Below, in pieces: positions 52,285 to 54,700 of a DNA stretch of 54,700 nucleotides. The stretch lies in assembly GCA_934129945.1 (NCBI GenBank), contig CAKOXC010000007.1, positions 1-54,700 on the forward strand, written 5' to 3'. The notes beneath the pieces were generated by a model, which ran no database searches, was not told the DNA's origin, and was given only the letters and a program-made list of their open reading frames with translations. The number at the start of each line of letters is the position of its first letter. Position 1 is the first letter of the stretch. The stretch is from an uncultured Bacilli bacterium. GTDB lineage: Bacteria; Bacillota_I; Bacilli_A; RF39; UBA660. A program made the position numbers and the translations under genes.

Positions 52285-53367
52285 TTAGTTCATCCCCTGT
52301 CTAATATATTTAATAATTTTATCTTTTTTATTTACCAGTTTATTATCTAATATTTCACTTATTATTAATTCTTGCAATATTTTAACATCTTTATATTCCT
52401 TAAAACCACTAGTATTTTGAATTTCTTTAAAATCTATATCTAAATCTTTTGAAGAATATATTGATAATTTATCATACATACTAACTATTTCATCATTTTT
52501 ATAATTTAATATTTTACCAGCAACTGATGAAATGTACAAGCCATATTTATATAATATTTTATTATCAATTACATTTCCAGTAGTTATTTTTTTAATTAAC
52601 TTAATATTCTTTTTTTCTTCTTTAGTAAAAGGATACTCTATATCAAGCTTAATTTGAGCATACATACCACATAAATCAGGAACATATTTTATATTATTAC
52701 TATATTCTATCCCTATTATTTTTAAGATTCCATATTTTTTCAATAAGTTTAAACCTTTTAAAAAATTTTTATTTATTAAAATTTTATCTAGCTCACTTTT
52801 AATTCTTTCTAAAGATAATTCTTTTATATATTCCTTATACATTACTATACCATCATTTAATGAGTCATCTATCTCAAAGTCATAAATTGTTGAAAATCTA
52901 ATAGCTCTAAGTATTCTTAAAGGATCTTCTTTTAATCTAATATTATCTCCGATTAATTTAATTTTTTTATTTAATATATCGCTTTTACCATCAAGATAAT
53001 CAATTAAATTACTATTTTTATCCAAACACAAAGAATTTATTGTAAAATCTCTTCTTTTAAGATCTTCTTTCAAATCTTTAATAAACTCTACTTCTGTTGG
53101 TCTTCTTTTTTTATAATTTTTTTCTTTTCTAAAAGTTGTAATATCAAAATTATAATTATTTATATTAAAATTAATTGAACCATAAAGATTACTTTCTTTA
53201 TTAATATTAAAAATTTCTTTTACATCTTTAGGAAGAGCATTAGTACATATATCTACATCATATGAATTTACATTCATTACTAAATCTCTAACAAATCCTC
53301 CAACAATATAAGCATTAAATCCAGCTTGTTCTATTTTGTCTAAGACATCATATATTATTTTATTCAT
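52285..53367 (-). CDS. cca: CCA-adding tRNA nucleotidyltransferase
   Basis: Adds or repairs the 3' CCA end of tRNAs. The head domain has AYIVGGFVRD near 19 and the catalytic DVDICTNA near 36-39, and RRDFTINSL near 108 binds nucleotide. The neck has LRILRAIRFSTIYDFEID near 145. The 360 residues are slightly short for class II enzymes, with a helical tail region. It could also be a single-activity A- or CC-adding enzyme, which the sequence alone does not settle. It starts downstream of the variable gene B terminator. Confidence 0.92.
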   Translation of the reverse strand: MNKIIYDVLDKIEQAGFNAYIVGGFVRDLVMNVNSYDVDICTNALPKDVKEIFNINKESNLYGSINFNINNYNFDITTFRKEKNYKKRRPTEVEFIKDLKEDLKRRDFTINSLCLDKNSNLIDYLDGKSDILNKKIKLIGDNIRLKEDPLRILRAIRFSTIYDFEIDDSLNDGIVMYKEYIKELSLERIKSELDKILINKNFLKGLNLLKKYGILKIIGIEYSNNIKYVPDLCGMYAQIKLDIEYPFTKEEKKNIKLIKKITTGNVIDNKILYKYGLYISSVAGKILNYKNDEIVSMYDKLSIYSSKDLDIDFKEIQNTSGFKEYKDVKILQELIISEILDNKLVNKKDKIIKYIRQGMN

Positions 53368-53391
53368 AAAATCTCCTACTAAAAGTATATC

Positions 53392-53417
53392 AAAAAAAAG
53401 ACTTTTATTAAAGTCTT
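53392..53417 (-). terminator. Terminator of variable gene B, possible DGR hairpin
   Basis: 8-base arms AAGACTTT/AAAGTCTT with a 4-base loop AATA, then T8 on the minus strand, 7 bases past the gene. It works as a terminator. The 8-base stem and 4-base loop also match the hairpins that follow the variable regions of known diversity-generating retroelement targets. Confidence 0.8.
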
Positions 53418-53423
53418 GATTTA

Positions 53424-54700
53424 TTATTTTATGAGCACGAGGCGAAGGCCAATGTCGCTGTTGGCATCACCAGTGTAATGATTGAAGTTGAACTGACCTG
53501 CAAGTACACCATTGTAGCAATTGCCGCCTCGACTGAACCAAGGGCCAGAAGAATTGGCAAAGTAAGAATTGTCAGCATACCAACTATTATGTGATCGATT
53601 ATTATTATCAGCATCTTGATAATAATAAAATGGTCCCATTTCTCCTGTTGCATCTCCTAGTATTCTTTTGCTGTATTTTGTCCATTCACTTGAGCCATCA
53701 TATTCGTCATAATATTTTGAATTGTATGCTTTTAGTGTTGCTACATTAAATCCAGAATTTCCATATTTTTCAATTTGAAGGGATGCCATATATTCATATG
53801 TTCCACCGCTCATATCATAGATTCCAGTGATGTTTCCTGTTGTACTTGCTTTATATCCTGTTTCAGTATTATATGATAATGTTACACTTACATCAGTTCC
53901 AGAATCTCCAGGATATTTACTTTGATCCGATGAATCTGTTGCTGCATATCCTGTTATGAAACTTGAATTATTATTTATTCTAACTTCTGTATTTATTCCA
54001 TATTTTGAATGTGATAGATATGCTACTGCTCCCCATTCGGTATTCTTCATCATATGACTATCGTTATCTCTTTTATAATTATATGCTGTTTCAAACATTG
54101 TTTTTACATTTAAATTTCTTAATGATGTTTGATTTGGTTTTACTGTTATATTTGCTGTACTTCCGGTTGTTTCAAATTTTGCTACCCATAATCCATTTGT
54201 ATTCATTGAAATAAATGCAGGTGAAGTCATATAATCTCCAACCTTACAATTACCACTTGCTCCACTTGTCATTGGTGTTGTACATTCATTTTCATTATTA
54301 TCACTTGTATTTGTTGTACCAAATTTTATTTGGATTTCTTTTGCAATACTTGAATCAGGTTTACTAGAAGTATAACCGTCAGTCGTACCTAAATTAAATA
54401 TTTGATATGAATACTTTGGTATCCATACAAAGTATGATTCAATATTATCTTCTGGTATAGTGTCTCCATTATTATATGTTTGAGTATCATCTGATAAAAT
54501 AACAGCATTTGCCCATTTCTTATCTTCATATTTATACCACTCTGCATTAGTATCAGCTTTGGTTACTGTTCCATCATCAGCTAGTGTAACCGGAACTAAA
54601 TTATCACCTAACACTGGATCTGTTCCATTAAGTAATGCCTCTTTGTATTCTTTATTTATTCTTTCTGTATCAATGCCTAATGTTCCTTTAAATGTCTTTC
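53424..54700 (-). CDS. Variable surface protein B (partial, runs off the right edge)
   Basis: A paralogue of the protein at 16227-17968 whose N-terminus lies beyond position 54700; the frame is open to the edge (KTFKGTLGID near the border). Shared stretches include IESYFVWIPKYSYQIF, VWVAKFETTG-like segments (here LWVAKFETTG) and GIYDMSGG. The C-terminal lectin-like domain has GPWFSRGG, LAGQFNFN and GLRLVL. Unlike gene A it shows no frameshift in the visible part. The last 47 codons differ from gene A in a DGR-like way. It is likely surface exposed, as its paralogue has an N-terminal signal anchor. Confidence 0.85.
   Translation of the reverse strand, partial: KTFKGTLGIDTERINKEYKEALLNGTDPVLGDNLVPVTLADDGTVTKADTNAEWYKYEDKKWANAVILSDDTQTYNNGDTIPEDNIESYFVWIPKYSYQIFNLGTTDGYTSSKPDSSIAKEIQIKFGTTNTSDNNENECTTPMTSGASGNCKVGDYMTSPAFISMNTNGLWVAKFETTGSTANITVKPNQTSLRNLNVKTMFETAYNYKRDNDSHMMKNTEWGAVAYLSHSKYGINTEVRINNNSSFITGYAATDSSDQSKYPGDSGTDVSVTLSYNTETGYKASTTGNITGIYDMSGGTYEYMASLQIEKYGNSGFNVATLKAYNSKYYDEYDGSSEWTKYSKRILGDATGEMGPFYYYQDADNNNRSHNSWYADNSYFANSSGPWFSRGGNCYNGVLAGQFNFNHYTGDANSDIGLRLVLIK
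53427..53567 (-). other. Putative DGR variable region B
   Basis: Counterpart of 16230-16370. Many of the differing codons are AAT, AAC, TAC, GAC or ACT here and G-rich in copy A (for example AAC versus GCC, AAT versus GGT, GAC versus GGC), so B seems closer to an adenine-rich template. By hand count it is about 48% GC, well above the surroundings. The reading frame and length are preserved exactly, with no insertions or deletions. Confidence 0.72.

Noticed and set aside
1..54700. DGR reverse transcriptase, template repeat or Avd gene
   Set aside because: Looked for because of the variable tails. No frame shows reverse-transcriptase motifs, and the invariant block GGCCCTTGGTTC occurs only in the two targets.
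1..54700. CRISPR arrays, tRNA or rRNA genes, prophage and classical insertion sequences
   Set aside because: No regularly spaced repeats, cloverleaf-like segments with a TTCGAAT-type T-loop context, phage structural genes or transposases with inverted ends were seen. The repeats present are the Rpn element and the toxin leader.

Overview
The window looks like chromosome from a very AT-rich (by eye under 30% GC), spore-forming, low-GC Gram-positive bacterium, probably one of the uncultured gut lineages of class Bacilli. The evidence is a Gram-positive type DNA polymerase III (PolC), RNase Y, a serine T-box riboswitch, the infC-rpmI-rplT operon with an attenuator-like leader, a dnaG-rpoD-trmK cluster, the late forespore sigma factor SigG, a recU-PBP1A pair and classic sigma-A promoters. 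The genetic code is standard. Genus and species cannot be told from this stretch. Nearly all genes lie on the minus strand. No tRNA, rRNA, CRISPR array, prophage or classical insertion sequence was seen.

Layout from left to right: 1-185 carries the 5' part of a toxin-like transcript that leaves the left edge. 186-4869 holds obg, mutM and polA. 4925-7016 is a capsule-type phosphoregulatory trio (cpsB, cpsD, cpsC). 7113-9393 holds small unknown genes, a Smr-domain protein and a PfkB-like protein that lacks its catalytic motif. 9545-9957 is a candidate type I toxin-antitoxin locus. 9976-16037 has T-box-controlled serS and polC. 16227-20438 has a frameshifted surface-protein gene with a hypervariable lectin-like tail, then a prepilin peptidase and a GspF/PilC protein. 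20550-21413 and 37229-38080 are two nearly identical Rpn-type nuclease genes inside a duplicated element of about 1 kb. Between them lie lon, the infC operon, a cell-wall amidase, a YqfQ-like gene, trmK-rpoD-dnaG, a sortase, an isolated RnfC/RnfD-like pair, rny and a VanY peptidase. 38252-42792 is a heterodimeric ABC exporter with its MarR regulator. 42882-46052 holds three unusual genes: a kinase-like protein, a lone receiver domain and a papain-like protein. 46136-53367 has deoD, sigG, recU, PBP1A, nth, dnaD and cca. 53424 to the right edge is a second hypervariable surface-protein gene.

The most notable signal is the pair of surface-protein genes at 16227-17968 and 53424-54700. Over their last roughly 47 codons, 30 of 36 nucleotide differences fall at codon positions 1 and 2, and 28 of 36 involve an adenine on one side. 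Just upstream, differences are mainly at third positions. This is the pattern left by adenine-specific mutagenic retrohoming of a diversity-generating retroelement (DGR). The tails are also strikingly GC-rich and are followed by hairpins. No reverse transcriptase or template repeat lies in the window, so the DGR would have to act in trans from elsewhere. The second notable signal is the convergent small-RNA/hydrophobic-peptide locus at 9545-9957. Both of its RNAs carry an element complementary to the toxin ribosome-binding site, and a related copy of the toxin leader lies at the left edge.
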